64,000 nucleotides of DNA from Clostridium sp. 26_21 (lineage in GTDB: Bacteria; Bacillota; Clostridia; TANB77; CAG-508): assembly GCA_001915995.1 (NCBI GenBank), contig MNRO01000019.1:62001-126000 (forward strand). Reading direction: 5' to 3'. The translations under genes and the position numbers were made by a program. The notes beneath the pieces are model-generated. The model had not been told where the DNA came from. It did not search any database and worked only from the letters and a program-made list of their open reading frames with translations. Positions 37,023 to 45,468 of this stretch are shown in pieces. Every line of letters begins with the position of its first letter. Positions within the stretch are counted from its first letter, which is position 1.

Positions 37023-38405
37023 ATGGTAAAATCAATGGACACAATAGTAAATTTGTGTAAAGCAAGAGGATATATATATCCTGGATCAGAAATTTATGGA
37101 GGACTATCAAATACATGGGATTATGGACCTCTAGGAGTAGAATTAAAAAATAATGTAAAAGCATTATGGAGAAAAAAATTCATACAAGAAAGCAAATATA
37201 ATGTTGGATTGGATGCAGCAATATTAATGAATCCTTTAGTCTGGGTTGCATCAGGACATGTTGGAGGATTTTCAGATCCACTTATAGACTGTAAAGAATG
37301 TAAAACAAGACATAGAGCAGATAAATTGATAGAAGAATGGGCTCATGAACAAGGAAAAGACATGATTGCAGATGGAATGACAGATGAAGAAATGGTAAAA
37401 TTTTTAGATGAGAATAATATATGTTGCCCAAATTGTGGAAAACACAATTTTACATCAATTCGTAAATTTAACTTAATGTTTAAAACATTTCAAGGTGTAA
37501 CAGAAGATGCAAAATCAGAAATCTATTTAAGACCAGAAACAGCACAAGGAATATTTGTAAATTTCAAAAATGTAATGAGAACAACAAGAAGAAAACTACC
37601 AATGGGAATTGCACAAATTGGTAAAGCATTTAGAAATGAAATAACACCAGGAAACTTCACATTTAGAACAAGAGAATTTGAACAAATGGAACTTGAATTT
37701 TTCTGTAAACCAGGAACAGACTTAGAATGGCATGAATATTGGAAAAAATTCTGTGAAAATTGGTTAATCTCATTAGGAATGAAAGAAGAAAATATCCGTT
37801 TAAGAGATCATAGTCCAGAAGAATTAGTATTTTATAGTAAAGCAACAACAGATATAGAATATGCATTTCCATTTGGATGGGGAGAATTATGGGGAATTGC
37901 AGATAGAACAGATTATGATTTATCAAATCATGCAAGACAATCAAATCAAGATTTCACATATTTGGATCCTGAAACAAATGAAAGATATATACCATATTGT
38001 ATTGAACCATCACTTGGAGCAGACAGAGTAGCATTAGCATTTTTATGTAATGCTTATGAAGAAGAAGAAATTTCTGAAGGAGATACAAGAGTTGTGTTAC
38101 ACTTACATCCTGCATTAGCACCATATAAAGTAGCAGTATTACCATTATCAAAGAAATTATCAGACAAAGCTCAAGAAGTTTATGAACAATTATCAAAGAA
38201 ATTTATGTGTGAATATGATGAAGCAGGTTCAATAGGAAAAAGATATAGAAGAGAAGATGAAATAGGAACACCATATTGTGTAACTGTTGACTTTGATACA
38301 TTAAATGATAATTCAGTAACAATCAGAGACAGAGATACAATGGAACAAGTAAGAGTAAATATAGATGAATTAGAAAATTGGATAAGTGAAAAAGTTGAAT
38401 TTTAA
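37023..38405 (+). CDS. glyS: Glycyl-tRNA synthetase (alpha2 type)
   Basis: The 460-residue class II synthetase is of the single-chain homodimer type. It has the N-terminal GYIYPGSEIYGG block, a zinc-ligand-like insert (CKECKTRHRAD and CCPNCGKHN), motif 2 beginning FRNE, motif 3 ending GADRVALAFL, and a C-terminal anticodon-binding domain (VAVLPLSKKL). It charges tRNA-Gly in the cytoplasm. GAGGAGG lies upstream of the ATG. Expression is controlled by the T-box leader. Confidence 0.97.
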   Translation: MVKSMDTIVNLCKARGYIYPGSEIYGGLSNTWDYGPLGVELKNNVKALWRKKFIQESKYNVGLDAAILMNPLVWVASGHVGGFSDPLIDCKECKTRHRADKLIEEWAHEQGKDMIADGMTDEEMVKFLDENNICCPNCGKHNFTSIRKFNLMFKTFQGVTEDAKSEIYLRPETAQGIFVNFKNVMRTTRRKLPMGIAQIGKAFRNEITPGNFTFRTREFEQMELEFFCKPGTDLEWHEYWKKFCENWLISLGMKEENIRLRDHSPEELVFYSKATTDIEYAFPFGWGELWGIADRTDYDLSNHARQSNQDFTYLDPETNERYIPYCIEPSLGADRVALAFLCNAYEEEEISEGDTRVVLHLHPALAPYKVAVLPLSKKLSDKAQEVYEQLSKKFMCEYDEAGSIGKRYRREDEIGTPYCVTVDFDTLNDNSVTIRDRDTMEQVRVNIDELENWISEKVEF

Positions 38406-38462
38406 TATATGGTGAAAGGAGAAATTTATATAATAGTTTATTAATATTATATGAGAGAAAAA

Positions 38463-39158
38463 ATGAAGAATAAAAAATCTATAATTATAATGATAATAAT
38501 AATTGTATTAATATTGGCATTAATTACAGCAATATTTCTATATAATAAATTTCAACAAGATGAAGTGAAAAAATTAACAGAAGAAGCTAATAAAATACTA
38601 CAACAAGATTTCATAAATGATGAAATAGATAATGAAATTAAAACAAAGCAAAATTATGCTGTTGTAGAAAAAACAATAAAAGAATATATAGCTAATTTAA
38701 AGAATATATATTTAGAAATAGAAGAACTAAATTCAAAGGTTTCTGCTGATGAAATATTTTCAGCAGAAAATCTTAGTGATGATAAATTAGAAATGGTAGT
38801 AGATGAATATAAACAAAAGAGCAAAGAAAATTTTGAAGAAATTAAAAAGTTAGAAAAAGAAGAAAATATATTAGAAGCAATAAATTCAACAGATATTTCT
38901 TCAAAAAGAAGTTATTATGTAGAATTGTATAAAACAATTATGCTTTCAGATTCAATGAAAAGCAAATATCAAAAAATTGAGGAAAAAGCAGAAAAAAGTA
39001 AGGATAAATTATATGATAATTTAACAATTGTATTAAATGCTAAAAAGTATTTGGATAATCATGCTAAAAATTGGGAAATAAAGGATGAAAAAATAGTTTT
39101 TAAAAATCCAAATACAATGATAGAATATTATAATATAATAAATCAAATAAAAAGCTAG
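38463..39158 (+). CDS. Single-span membrane protein of unknown function
   Basis: The protein of about 231 residues has a basic N-terminus, one isoleucine-rich membrane helix (about 6-26) and a long Lys/Glu helical ectodomain, probably coiled coil, without Cys. An in-frame ATG at 38451 is possible; the ATG at 38463 has a weak GAGAG upstream, and a stronger GAAAGGAG lies too far away to serve either. It lies between glyS and glmM, 29 nt before glmM, so it is probably cotranscribed with glmM. No family is recognised. Confidence 0.55.
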   Translation: MKNKKSIIIMIIIIVLILALITAIFLYNKFQQDEVKKLTEEANKILQQDFINDEIDNEIKTKQNYAVVEKTIKEYIANLKNIYLEIEELNSKVSADEIFSAENLSDDKLEMVVDEYKQKSKENFEEIKKLEKEENILEAINSTDISSKRSYYVELYKTIMLSDSMKSKYQKIEEKAEKSKDKLYDNLTIVLNAKKYLDNHAKNWEIKDEKIVFKNPNTMIEYYNIINQIKS

Positions 39159-39187
39159 ATTCATGTACTAGAAAGGAAGTTTTTATT

Positions 39188-40552
39188 ATGAGAAAATATT
39201 TTGGAACAGATGGAATTCGTAGGATTGCTAATACAGAACTTTCTCCTGAATTAGTATATAAAGTTGCCAAAGCTGGAGCATATGTTTTATCGAAACATAC
39301 AGATAAAGCACCTACAATATTAATAGGAAGAGATACTCGATTGTCTGGAACATTAATAGAAAGTGCTATGGTTGCAGGATTTTTAAGCTATGGTGCAAAT
39401 GTAAAATTATTAGGGGTAATGCCAACACCAGCAGTTGCATATTTAACAAGGAAATTGAAAGCAGACGCAAGTGTTGTAATTTCAGCCTCACACAATACAT
39501 TTGAATTTAATGGAATTAAATATTTCAGTAATAAAGGAATGAAAATTCCAGATGAATTAGAAGAAGAAATAGAAGAAGTAATGGAATCAGGAAAACTTGA
39601 TGAATTAACTGCAGTAAAAGATAAAATAGGAGTTTCAGAAGTTAGAACAGATTTATTAGATGAATATGTATATTTCTTTAGAAAACATTTTGATGATAAT
39701 ATAGAAAAATATAATAGACCAGATTTTAAAGTTGTTATAGATACAGCTAATGGAGCAACATATCAAGTTGCAGATAAAGTATTTAAAACACTTGGAATAA
39801 ATCATGTTATTATAAATAATCATCCAGATGGAATTAATATTAATGATAAATGTGGTTCAACACATTTGGAAATGTTAAAAGAATATGTAGTAAAAAATAA
39901 GATGAGTTTAGGAATTGCTTATGATGGTGATGGTGATAGATGTTTAGCTGTTGATGAAAATGGTGAAGAATTAGATGGAGATAAAATTTTAGCTATAATA
40001 GCAAATTATTTAAAGCCTCAAGGAAAACTTGCAAAAGATACTATAGTAGCAACAGTAATGAGTAATTTAGGTTTAAATAAATATGCAGAAGCTAATAAAT
40101 TAAATTTTGTTCAAACAAAAGTTGGGGATAGATATGTATTAGAAGAAATGCTAAAAAATGGATATAACTTAGGTGGAGAACAATCAGGTCATGTTATATT
40201 ATTAGATTATAATCCAACAGGTGATGGAATATTAACATCTTTGATGTTAATACAAGCATTATTAGAAAATGGGAAAAAATCATCTGAATTAGGTGATTTA
40301 GTACAAAAATATCCACAAGTATTAATAAATGCCAAAGTAGATTCAGACAAAAAATATGATTATGAAAAAAATTCAGAAATAAAATCAGCAATAGAAAAAG
40401 TTGAAAAAGAATTTTCTGGTAATGGTAGAGTATTAATTCGTCCATCAGGAACAGAGCCATTAGTTAGAGTTATGATTGAAGGTAAAGATATAAAAGTAAT
40501 TGAAAAAAGAGCAAGAGAAATTGCAGATTTGATTGAAGAAAAATGTAAATAA
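39188..40552 (+). CDS. glmM: Phosphoglucosamine mutase
   Basis: The 454-residue protein begins MRKYFGTDGIRR, as GlmM does, and has the phospho-serine loop VVISASHN (Ser101), the metal site YDGDGDRCLAVD, the sugar-binding GGEQSGHVI and the C-terminal phosphate-binding RPSGTEPLVRVM. It converts glucosamine-6-phosphate to glucosamine-1-phosphate, the step before UDP-GlcNAc and peptidoglycan synthesis. This links it to the pyrophosphorylase and beta-helix genes at 18.5-20.5 kb. GAAAGGAAG lies upstream of the ATG, and a strong terminator follows. Confidence 0.96.
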   Translation: MRKYFGTDGIRRIANTELSPELVYKVAKAGAYVLSKHTDKAPTILIGRDTRLSGTLIESAMVAGFLSYGANVKLLGVMPTPAVAYLTRKLKADASVVISASHNTFEFNGIKYFSNKGMKIPDELEEEIEEVMESGKLDELTAVKDKIGVSEVRTDLLDEYVYFFRKHFDDNIEKYNRPDFKVVIDTANGATYQVADKVFKTLGINHVIINNHPDGININDKCGSTHLEMLKEYVVKNKMSLGIAYDGDGDRCLAVDENGEELDGDKILAIIANYLKPQGKLAKDTIVATVMSNLGLNKYAEANKLNFVQTKVGDRYVLEEMLKNGYNLGGEQSGHVILLDYNPTGDGILTSLMLIQALLENGKKSSELGDLVQKYPQVLINAKVDSDKKYDYEKNSEIKSAIEKVEKEFSGNGRVLIRPSGTEPLVRVMIEGKDIKVIEKRAREIADLIEEKCK

Positions 40553-40559
40553 TATTCGG

Positions 40560-40591
40560 ATAGAAATAGTATTCATACTATTTCTATTTTT
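40560..40591 (+). terminator. Intrinsic terminator
   Basis: ATAGAAATAGTA, loop TTCA, TACTATTTCTAT followed by TTTT; perfect 12-bp stem after glmM. Confidence 0.85.
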
Positions 40592-40594
40592 AAA

Positions 40595-40623
40595 TTGATT
40601 TTACATAAAATGTATGATATAAT
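40595..40623 (+). promoter_or_regulatory. Sigma-A promoter
   Basis: TTGATT, 17 bp, TATAAT with extended -10 (ATGA). The predicted transcript would start close to a small hairpin (AAGGTT / AACCTT, 40635-40651). Confidence 0.7.
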
Positions 40624-40688
40624 AATTGACAAAAGGTTCAAGAAACCTTGTAAGAACAAACATAAATATTCAAGAAAGGAAATCAATT

Positions 40689-42485
40689 ATGCTGAAGAAC
40701 ATTGAATTGTCTGTTGGTGAAAAAATGGTAGTCTATGAAAAGGCTATTGTTGTTTTCGGTAAAGCAGAAAAACGGATTTACAATTTAAACGGAAAATTGA
40801 TTGGAAAAAGCCAGGGCAAAGGAGATGAAATAAATTTAAAAGATTTCTGTATATTTTTTGACAAATGTTTGGTAATAAGAGAAGACACATATTGGAAAAT
40901 TTTTGATTATGAAGGAAATGTGATTTATGATCAAAAAACATTGAAAATTGAAAAATGTTTTCATAATGAAAAATGGCTTAGATTTATAGAAAGAAAAGAA
41001 ATGGGGCAAGATTTTATTGGAGCAATTTATTCAGAAAATGGTGAATGTATTCTTCCTTATGGAGAACATAAAAATGTTGTGATTTTTAGAGAAACAGTTT
41101 TTGCAAATAAAAGAATTTATGATGCCAAAAGCAAGAAATACATTGGTGACAAGTGGGATTCTATATACCATTTTGGAGGATATTCTATTGCTAAGAGTAA
41201 TGGTAAATACTATGTGTATAATCATTATACACGAGCATTAGAAATGAGCATTGATGCATATACATATGGTAGTGATTTGTCATTATTAAAAGTATACAAA
41301 AATAACTTTTGTGGTTTGATGCAGGTCAGAAATACAAGCTATTATTCTGAATCTGAAATTAAATACAAAAGTAAAGAATATCTTGTATTGCCAATAGTGT
41401 ATAAAAAAATTGTATTTTATGGAGACGATATTTTTGCATATTCTCAAGAAGGAATAAAAGAAAAATATGAAAGAAAACAGTTAATTGGCAGAAAGGATGA
41501 AAATAAAAAAAATATAGTTGAAAAGAAAAAATCTGAAAAATTAACTGAAGTAGAGGTATTTGAAGGCGTTTCTTTAAAAGAAAGAGATACAATTGAAAGA
41601 TATGAAAAATTCTTTTTAGTTCAAAAAATTACTGATAAGGATTATGATAAAAAAATTACTGAATATTTTTATTATGATCTTAATGGAAAATTCATTGGAA
41701 AGTCTGGCTGGCTTGAACTCAGTGGAGACTATGAAGGAATGCTGGTTCCAAATTTCTTGGCAACCAGTAAGTGGTTAGCTCTTGGAGGAAATGAAGTAGA
41801 ATCTTATTTTGGAAGAACTTATTTTGCTGAATTTGGCTGGACATTTTATAAATATGATGGCTCTAAAGTTTTTGACTTTATAATTGAAAGATTGGAAAAA
41901 AGAGAAGGTTATTATGTTCTTAAAATTAAAGACAAATCAGAGAGTATAATATGTGATCAAGATGGAAATATTTTGTTTTCTATTAAAGGAGAATATAAAT
42001 TAATAGAATTGAGTGAAAGTAAACGGTATTTCATCGCACATATAAAAGAAAGTTCTAACAACCAAAGAAAATTTGTAATCTATAATCTTGAAGGAAAGAG
42101 AATATTTGAAAGAAAATTTGAATATTCTCGTAGAAAAAAATTTGTAGAGGATATTATTTTCTATGAAGATGAAGAATCTGGAAAGTTTATAGAATATGAT
42201 GTAAAAACAGGAAGAATAGTTCATACAGAAATTGATGAGGTTGATGAAATTGAATTAATAAATTCTGACAAAAAAATGTATTTGTTTGAGAGTAATGAAA
42301 AATTAGGTCTTTATGAGTATACATCTGAAAGGTGTGATAGAGATAAATTTGTAGGTTTTAGAGAAATCATTCCTATGCAATATGATGATATAATTGATGG
42401 AATAGAATGTATCTGTGCTGAATCTGGTGATGGAGAGGATATTTATGGCTATAGTGGTGACTTGATTTGTACCACTAGAAGTTAA
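40689..42485 (+). CDS. WG/KWG-repeat-like cytoplasmic protein
   Basis: ATG 40689 follows AAGGAAA, giving 598 residues without a signal peptide or membrane segment. Repeated strand-turn-strand units of the form Y-x-L/D/E-G-K/N-hydrophobic recur: IYNLNGKLIGKS, FDYEGNVIYD, YYDLNGKFIGKSG, YKYDGSKVFDF, CDQDGNILFS, YNLEGKRIFE. They resemble WG-type beta repeats, and a beta-propeller or solenoid is likely. Function is unknown. It uses ATT more than ATA for Ile and contains two in-frame CGG codons (40773, 42024), unlike the rest of the window, suggesting foreign origin. The dispersed element lies just downstream. Confidence 0.55.
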   Translation: MLKNIELSVGEKMVVYEKAIVVFGKAEKRIYNLNGKLIGKSQGKGDEINLKDFCIFFDKCLVIREDTYWKIFDYEGNVIYDQKTLKIEKCFHNEKWLRFIERKEMGQDFIGAIYSENGECILPYGEHKNVVIFRETVFANKRIYDAKSKKYIGDKWDSIYHFGGYSIAKSNGKYYVYNHYTRALEMSIDAYTYGSDLSLLKVYKNNFCGLMQVRNTSYYSESEIKYKSKEYLVLPIVYKKIVFYGDDIFAYSQEGIKEKYERKQLIGRKDENKKNIVEKKKSEKLTEVEVFEGVSLKERDTIERYEKFFLVQKITDKDYDKKITEYFYYDLNGKFIGKSGWLELSGDYEGMLVPNFLATSKWLALGGNEVESYFGRTYFAEFGWTFYKYDGSKVFDFIIERLEKREGYYVLKIKDKSESIICDQDGNILFSIKGEYKLIELSESKRYFIAHIKESSNNQRKFVIYNLEGKRIFERKFEYSRRKKFVEDIIFYEDEESGKFIEYDVKTGRIVHTEIDEVDEIELINSDKKMYLFESNEKLGLYEYTSERCDRDKFVGFREIIPMQYDDIIDGIECICAESGDGEDIYGYSGDLICTTRS

Positions 42486-42487
42486 GC

Positions 42488-42524
42488 AAAAAGTCTGTGA
42501 GATTTTTTTCTCACAGACTTTTTT
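42488..42524 (+). terminator. Intrinsic terminator
   Basis: AAAAGTCTGTGAGA pairs with TCTCACAGACTTTT around a T-rich loop, then TTTT. Confidence 0.85.
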
Positions 42525-42637
42525 ATATAGTAGGAAAGTTTTCCTTGTAGGAGAACTTTCTGTACTAGATAAATATGGTGAGTCTTAGATTTTCTTAAAA
42601 TTTTCATTTGATAGAAAATCTTAGACTTGCTTTTTTA
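42525..42637 (+). repeat. Dispersed two-hairpin intergenic element, copy 2
   Basis: Near-identical to 516-630. Hairpin A here has GAAAGTTTTCC opposite GGAGAACTTTC (one G-T pair). Hairpin B is longer, GTCTTAGATTTTCT with AGAAAATCTTAGAC (14 bp, one mismatch), and ends in GCTTTTTT. Differences from copy 1 are clustered in the right arm of hairpin B, where pairing is retained or improved. It lies between a terminator and the promoter of the HD-domain gene. Confidence 0.65.
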
Positions 42638-42644
42638 TGAAATA

Positions 42645-42673
42645 TTGTAGTAAAATAATATTTATGATATAAT
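42645..42673 (+). promoter_or_regulatory. Sigma-A promoter
   Basis: TTGTAG, 17 bp, TATAAT with extended -10 (ATGA), immediately after the dispersed element. Confidence 0.65.
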
Positions 42674-42740
42674 AACAAGGTTTGTGGCAAGTGACCATAT
42701 TTAGAATTAATATACCTATGAAGTTCAGGAGGTAAAAGTT

Positions 42741-43397
42741 ATGTGCAAAGAGCAAAATGTTTTGAATTATTATGTTGTATGTAATAAGCTAAAAAATGTA
42801 ATTAGAACTGGATGGAAAGATTGGAAAGTAAAAAGAGAAAGGATTGAAAGTGTAGCAGAACATATTTATGGTGTTCAAATGCTTGCAATTGCAATGAAAT
42901 CAGAATATCAGTATGATATTGATATGCAAAAAGTAATTTTTATGTTGGCAATTCATGAGTTGGGAGAAACAGTTATTGGAGATTTAACCCAATTCCAAAT
43001 TTCAAGAGAAGAAAAAGAAAGAATTGAGCATGAAGCTGTTCGCAAAATTTTGAGTGGATTAATTGATGGAGAACAGATTGAAAGAATTTTTCTTGAATTT
43101 GATGCACATAAAACAGCAGAAGCAAAATTTGCGTATATGTGTGATAAGTTAGAATGTGATTTACAATGCAAATTGTATGACGAAGAAGGTTGTGTTGACT
43201 TGAACAATCAAGAGGATAATGAGACAGCAGCTAATTCTCATGTAAAAGCATTATTGGAGTCTGAAAAAACATGGTCTGGTATGTGGCTTAAATTTGGTCA
43301 GGAAAAGTATCCGTATGACGAAAACTTTATGGCAGTTTCGGAATATGCTATGAAAAATACTTTAAGTAGATGCATAAAAAGTACAACAGTTATATAA
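42741..43397 (+). CDS. HD-domain phosphohydrolase (YfbR/HDDC2-like)
   Basis: The 218-residue protein has the HD-fold signature: VAEHIYGVQMLA (first His), AIHELGETVIGDLT (His-Glu in place of His-Asp, followed by Glu and Gly-Asp) and a downstream CDKLECDLQ acidic site. This resembles 5'-deoxynucleotidases of the YfbR/HDDC2 group, which remove phosphate from dNMPs; that activity is inferred. CAGGAGG lies before the ATG. Its ATT-rich codon use matches the WG-repeat gene upstream rather than the housekeeping genes. It is a single-gene unit between its own promoter and terminator. Confidence 0.75.
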   Translation: MCKEQNVLNYYVVCNKLKNVIRTGWKDWKVKRERIESVAEHIYGVQMLAIAMKSEYQYDIDMQKVIFMLAIHELGETVIGDLTQFQISREEKERIEHEAVRKILSGLIDGEQIERIFLEFDAHKTAEAKFAYMCDKLECDLQCKLYDEEGCVDLNNQEDNETAANSHVKALLESEKTWSGMWLKFGQEKYPYDENFMAVSEYAMKNTLSRCIKSTTVI

Positions 43398-43419
43398 AGA
43401 ACTGATGCAAGAATAACTT

Positions 43420-43465
43420 AAAAGACCAAAATAATATTCATATTGAATATCATTTTGGTCTTTTT
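43420..43465 (+). terminator. Intrinsic terminator
   Basis: AAAAGACCAAAAT pairs with ATTTTGGTCTTTTT, with an inner ATATTC / GAATAT helix. Confidence 0.85.
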
Positions 43466-43466
43466 A

Positions 43467-43495
43467 TTGTATTTATAAAAAATATATGTTAAAAT
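43467..43495 (+). promoter_or_regulatory. Sigma-A promoter
   Basis: TTGTAT, 17 bp, TAAAAT with TG one base before the -10, upstream of the VOC gene. Confidence 0.5.
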
Positions 43496-43526
43496 AAAAA
43501 AATCAGGATAAAGAGGAGAATTTGAG

Positions 43527-43928
43527 ATGACTGACAAAGAGATTGTATATAATAGCTTAATTCCAGAATTAAGTGTGTCAAATATAGATATAAGTAAGAA
43601 ATTCTATTTGGATTTAGGATTTAAAATAAGATATGAAAGAAAAGAAAACAAATTTTGCTTTTTACAATTAGAAGGAAATCAGATAATGATAGAAGAAAAT
43701 AATGATAATTGGAATACTGGAAAATTGGAACATCCATATGGAAGAGGAATTAATTTAAGTATGACAGTTTCAAATATAGAAAAAATGTATGAAATATTAA
43801 AAGAAAAAAATATTAAGTTCTTTTTAGATTTAGAAATTCATGAATATAGAATTGATGATAAAATTTCTTATGACAAAGAGTTTTTAATTCAAGATCCAGA
43901 TGGATATTTATTAAGATTTAATAATTAA
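43527..43928 (+). CDS. VOC (glyoxalase/bleomycin-resistance) family protein
   Basis: The 133-residue protein has the paired beta-alpha-beta-beta-beta pattern of VOC proteins: IPELSVSNIDISKKFYLDLG at the start and LIQDPDGYLLRF at the end. FLQLEGNQIMIEE in the middle fits bleomycin-binding-type members. Such proteins can sequester antibiotics or catalyse metal-dependent reactions; the ligand here is unknown. GAGGAG lies upstream. The Ham1-family gene follows 38 nt later, probably on the same transcript. Confidence 0.8.
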   Translation: MTDKEIVYNSLIPELSVSNIDISKKFYLDLGFKIRYERKENKFCFLQLEGNQIMIEENNDNWNTGKLEHPYGRGINLSMTVSNIEKMYEILKEKNIKFFLDLEIHEYRIDDKISYDKEFLIQDPDGYLLRFNN

Positions 43929-43966
43929 AAAGTTATATAATTATATTGAATTTAGGAGGCAGAAAA

Positions 43967-44572
43967 ATGAAAGTATTATTTGCAACAACAAATCCTGCAA
44001 AAATAAAAAAATATGCGGACAAACTAAAGGAAAAAGATATAGAAATATTAACAATTAAAGATTTAGGAATAAATTTGAAACCAGAAGAAACAGGAAAAAA
44101 TGCAATAGAAAATGCTTATATAAAAGCCAAAACATATTATGATAAAACTAAAATTATAAGTATAGGAATGGACAACAATTTATATATTGAAGGATTACCA
44201 GAAGAAAAACAACCTGGAACACATGTAAGAAGAATAAATGGAAAAGAATTAAATGATGAAGAAATGATTGAATATTATAGCAAACTAGTAAACGAATATG
44301 GTGGAAAATTAACTGCTAAATGGGTATATGGAATGGTAATATATGATGGAAAAGAAACAAATGAATATAGTTGGAGTAAAGGCCATTTTTATTTTATAGA
44401 TAAACCTTGTGAAAAAAGAAATCCAGGATATCCATTAGATTCAATATCAATAATGCCAGGGTGTAATAAGTATTTTGTAGATTTAACAGAAGAAGATAAA
44501 AATAAAAATCAAAAAGATTATAATGAAGATGAGGTTATTGAGTTTATAGTGAAAAATTTAAAAAAGTTGTAG
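43967..44572 (+). CDS. Divergent Ham1/non-canonical purine NTP pyrophosphatase family protein
   Basis: ATG 43967 is preceded by TTAGGAGG, giving 201 residues. The N-terminus FATTNPAKIKKYADKLK fits the TxNxxK nucleotide-binding motif of Ham1/RdgB, and PEETGKNAIENAYIKAKTY matches the next conserved block. The usual ADDSG is replaced by IGMDNNLYIEGLP, retaining one Asp. Family enzymes hydrolyse dITP/XTP to monophosphates. The canonical member is at 55215, so this paralogue may have a different substrate. The stop lies inside the terminator. Confidence 0.75.
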   Translation: MKVLFATTNPAKIKKYADKLKEKDIEILTIKDLGINLKPEETGKNAIENAYIKAKTYYDKTKIISIGMDNNLYIEGLPEEKQPGTHVRRINGKELNDEEMIEYYSKLVNEYGGKLTAKWVYGMVIYDGKETNEYSWSKGHFYFIDKPCEKRNPGYPLDSISIMPGCNKYFVDLTEEDKNKNQKDYNEDEVIEFIVKNLKKL

Positions 44573-44606
44573 AAAGCAAAAATGCTTTTTACGACTTTAT
44601 TTTTTT
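44563..44606 (+). terminator. Intrinsic terminator overlapping a stop codon
   Basis: AAAGTTGTAGAAAGCA pairs with TGCTTTTTACGACTTT (16 bp, two G-T pairs), loop AAAA, then ATTTTTTT. Confidence 0.85.
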
Positions 44607-44683
44607 GAGAAAAGAGTCATACTTTTTTCAAATTTTGTAACTTTAAATAATTTATCAACATAAAATACACAAGGAGGGTTAAT

Positions 44684-45451
44684 ATGAAAAATATATTAGA
44701 AGTAAAAAATATATGTAAAACCTATCAAGCGAAGAATGGAGAAATAGAGGCACTAAAAGATATAAATTTTAAAATAGAAGAAGGAGAATATGTAAGTATA
44801 ATTGGACCAAGTGGATGTGGAAAATCAACATTGCTATCAATAATAGCAGGACTAGAAAATAAAACATCTGGAACTACATATATAAATGGGAAAATAGGAT
44901 ATATGCTTCAAAAAGACAATTTGTTAGAATGGAGAACTGTATTAAATAATGTATTTTTAGGATTAGAAATTCAAAGAAGTAATACGCCAGAAAATAAAAA
45001 ATATGTAATTGAGTTACTAAAAAAATATGGATTATATGAGTTCAAAGATAAATATCCAAACCAATTATCAGGTGGAATGAGGCAAAGAGTAGCATTAATA
45101 AGAACCCTTGCAATTAAACCAAAGATTCTATTGTTAGATGAAGCATTTTCAGCATTAGATTATCAAACAAGATTGATGGTTACAGAAGATATTTATAAAA
45201 TATTGAAAAATGAAGGGATTACAGCATTGATGGTAACACATGATATTTCAGAAGCTATTGCTATGTCTGACAAAATAATAGTATTAACACATAGACCAGC
45301 AAAAATAAAAGCAGTACATGAAATAGATTTTGAAATAAAAAATAGAACACCATTGAATTGCAGGCAAAGCCCAAAATTCAGCAAATATTTTGATATGATG
45401 TGGAGCGAATTAAATGAGAAAGAAACAAAAGAAAAAAATAACAAAATATAA
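44684..45451 (+). CDS. ABC transporter ATP-binding protein (SsuB/TauB-like)
   Basis: The 255-residue ATPase has Walker A GPSGCGKST (41-49), a Q-loop (YMLQKDNLL), signature LSGGMRQRVAL, Walker B ILLLDEAFSALD and the switch His in MVTHDISEA. It groups with importers of nitrate, sulfonate or thiamine-precursor type. AAGGAGGG precedes the ATG. The permease follows after 17 nt and the solute-binding protein after that, completing an importer. The Leu-Gln-Lys-Asp-Asn-Leu segment is typical of this branch. No TPP or other riboswitch was recognised upstream, so the substrate is undefined. Confidence 0.9.
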   Translation: MKNILEVKNICKTYQAKNGEIEALKDINFKIEEGEYVSIIGPSGCGKSTLLSIIAGLENKTSGTTYINGKIGYMLQKDNLLEWRTVLNNVFLGLEIQRSNTPENKKYVIELLKKYGLYEFKDKYPNQLSGGMRQRVALIRTLAIKPKILLLDEAFSALDYQTRLMVTEDIYKILKNEGITALMVTHDISEAIAMSDKIIVLTHRPAKIKAVHEIDFEIKNRTPLNCRQSPKFSKYFDMMWSELNEKETKEKNNKI

Positions 45452-45468
45452 AGAGGTGAGCAAAAGAT

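Noticed and set aside
40626..40690. Possible tRNA-like fragment (GGTTCAAG)
   Set aside because: No acceptor or anticodon stems; it is a small 5'-leader hairpin (AAGGTT/AACCTT).
44607..44683. TPP or other riboswitch before the ABC transporter
   Set aside because: Only 77 nt are available and no conserved riboswitch motif is visible.
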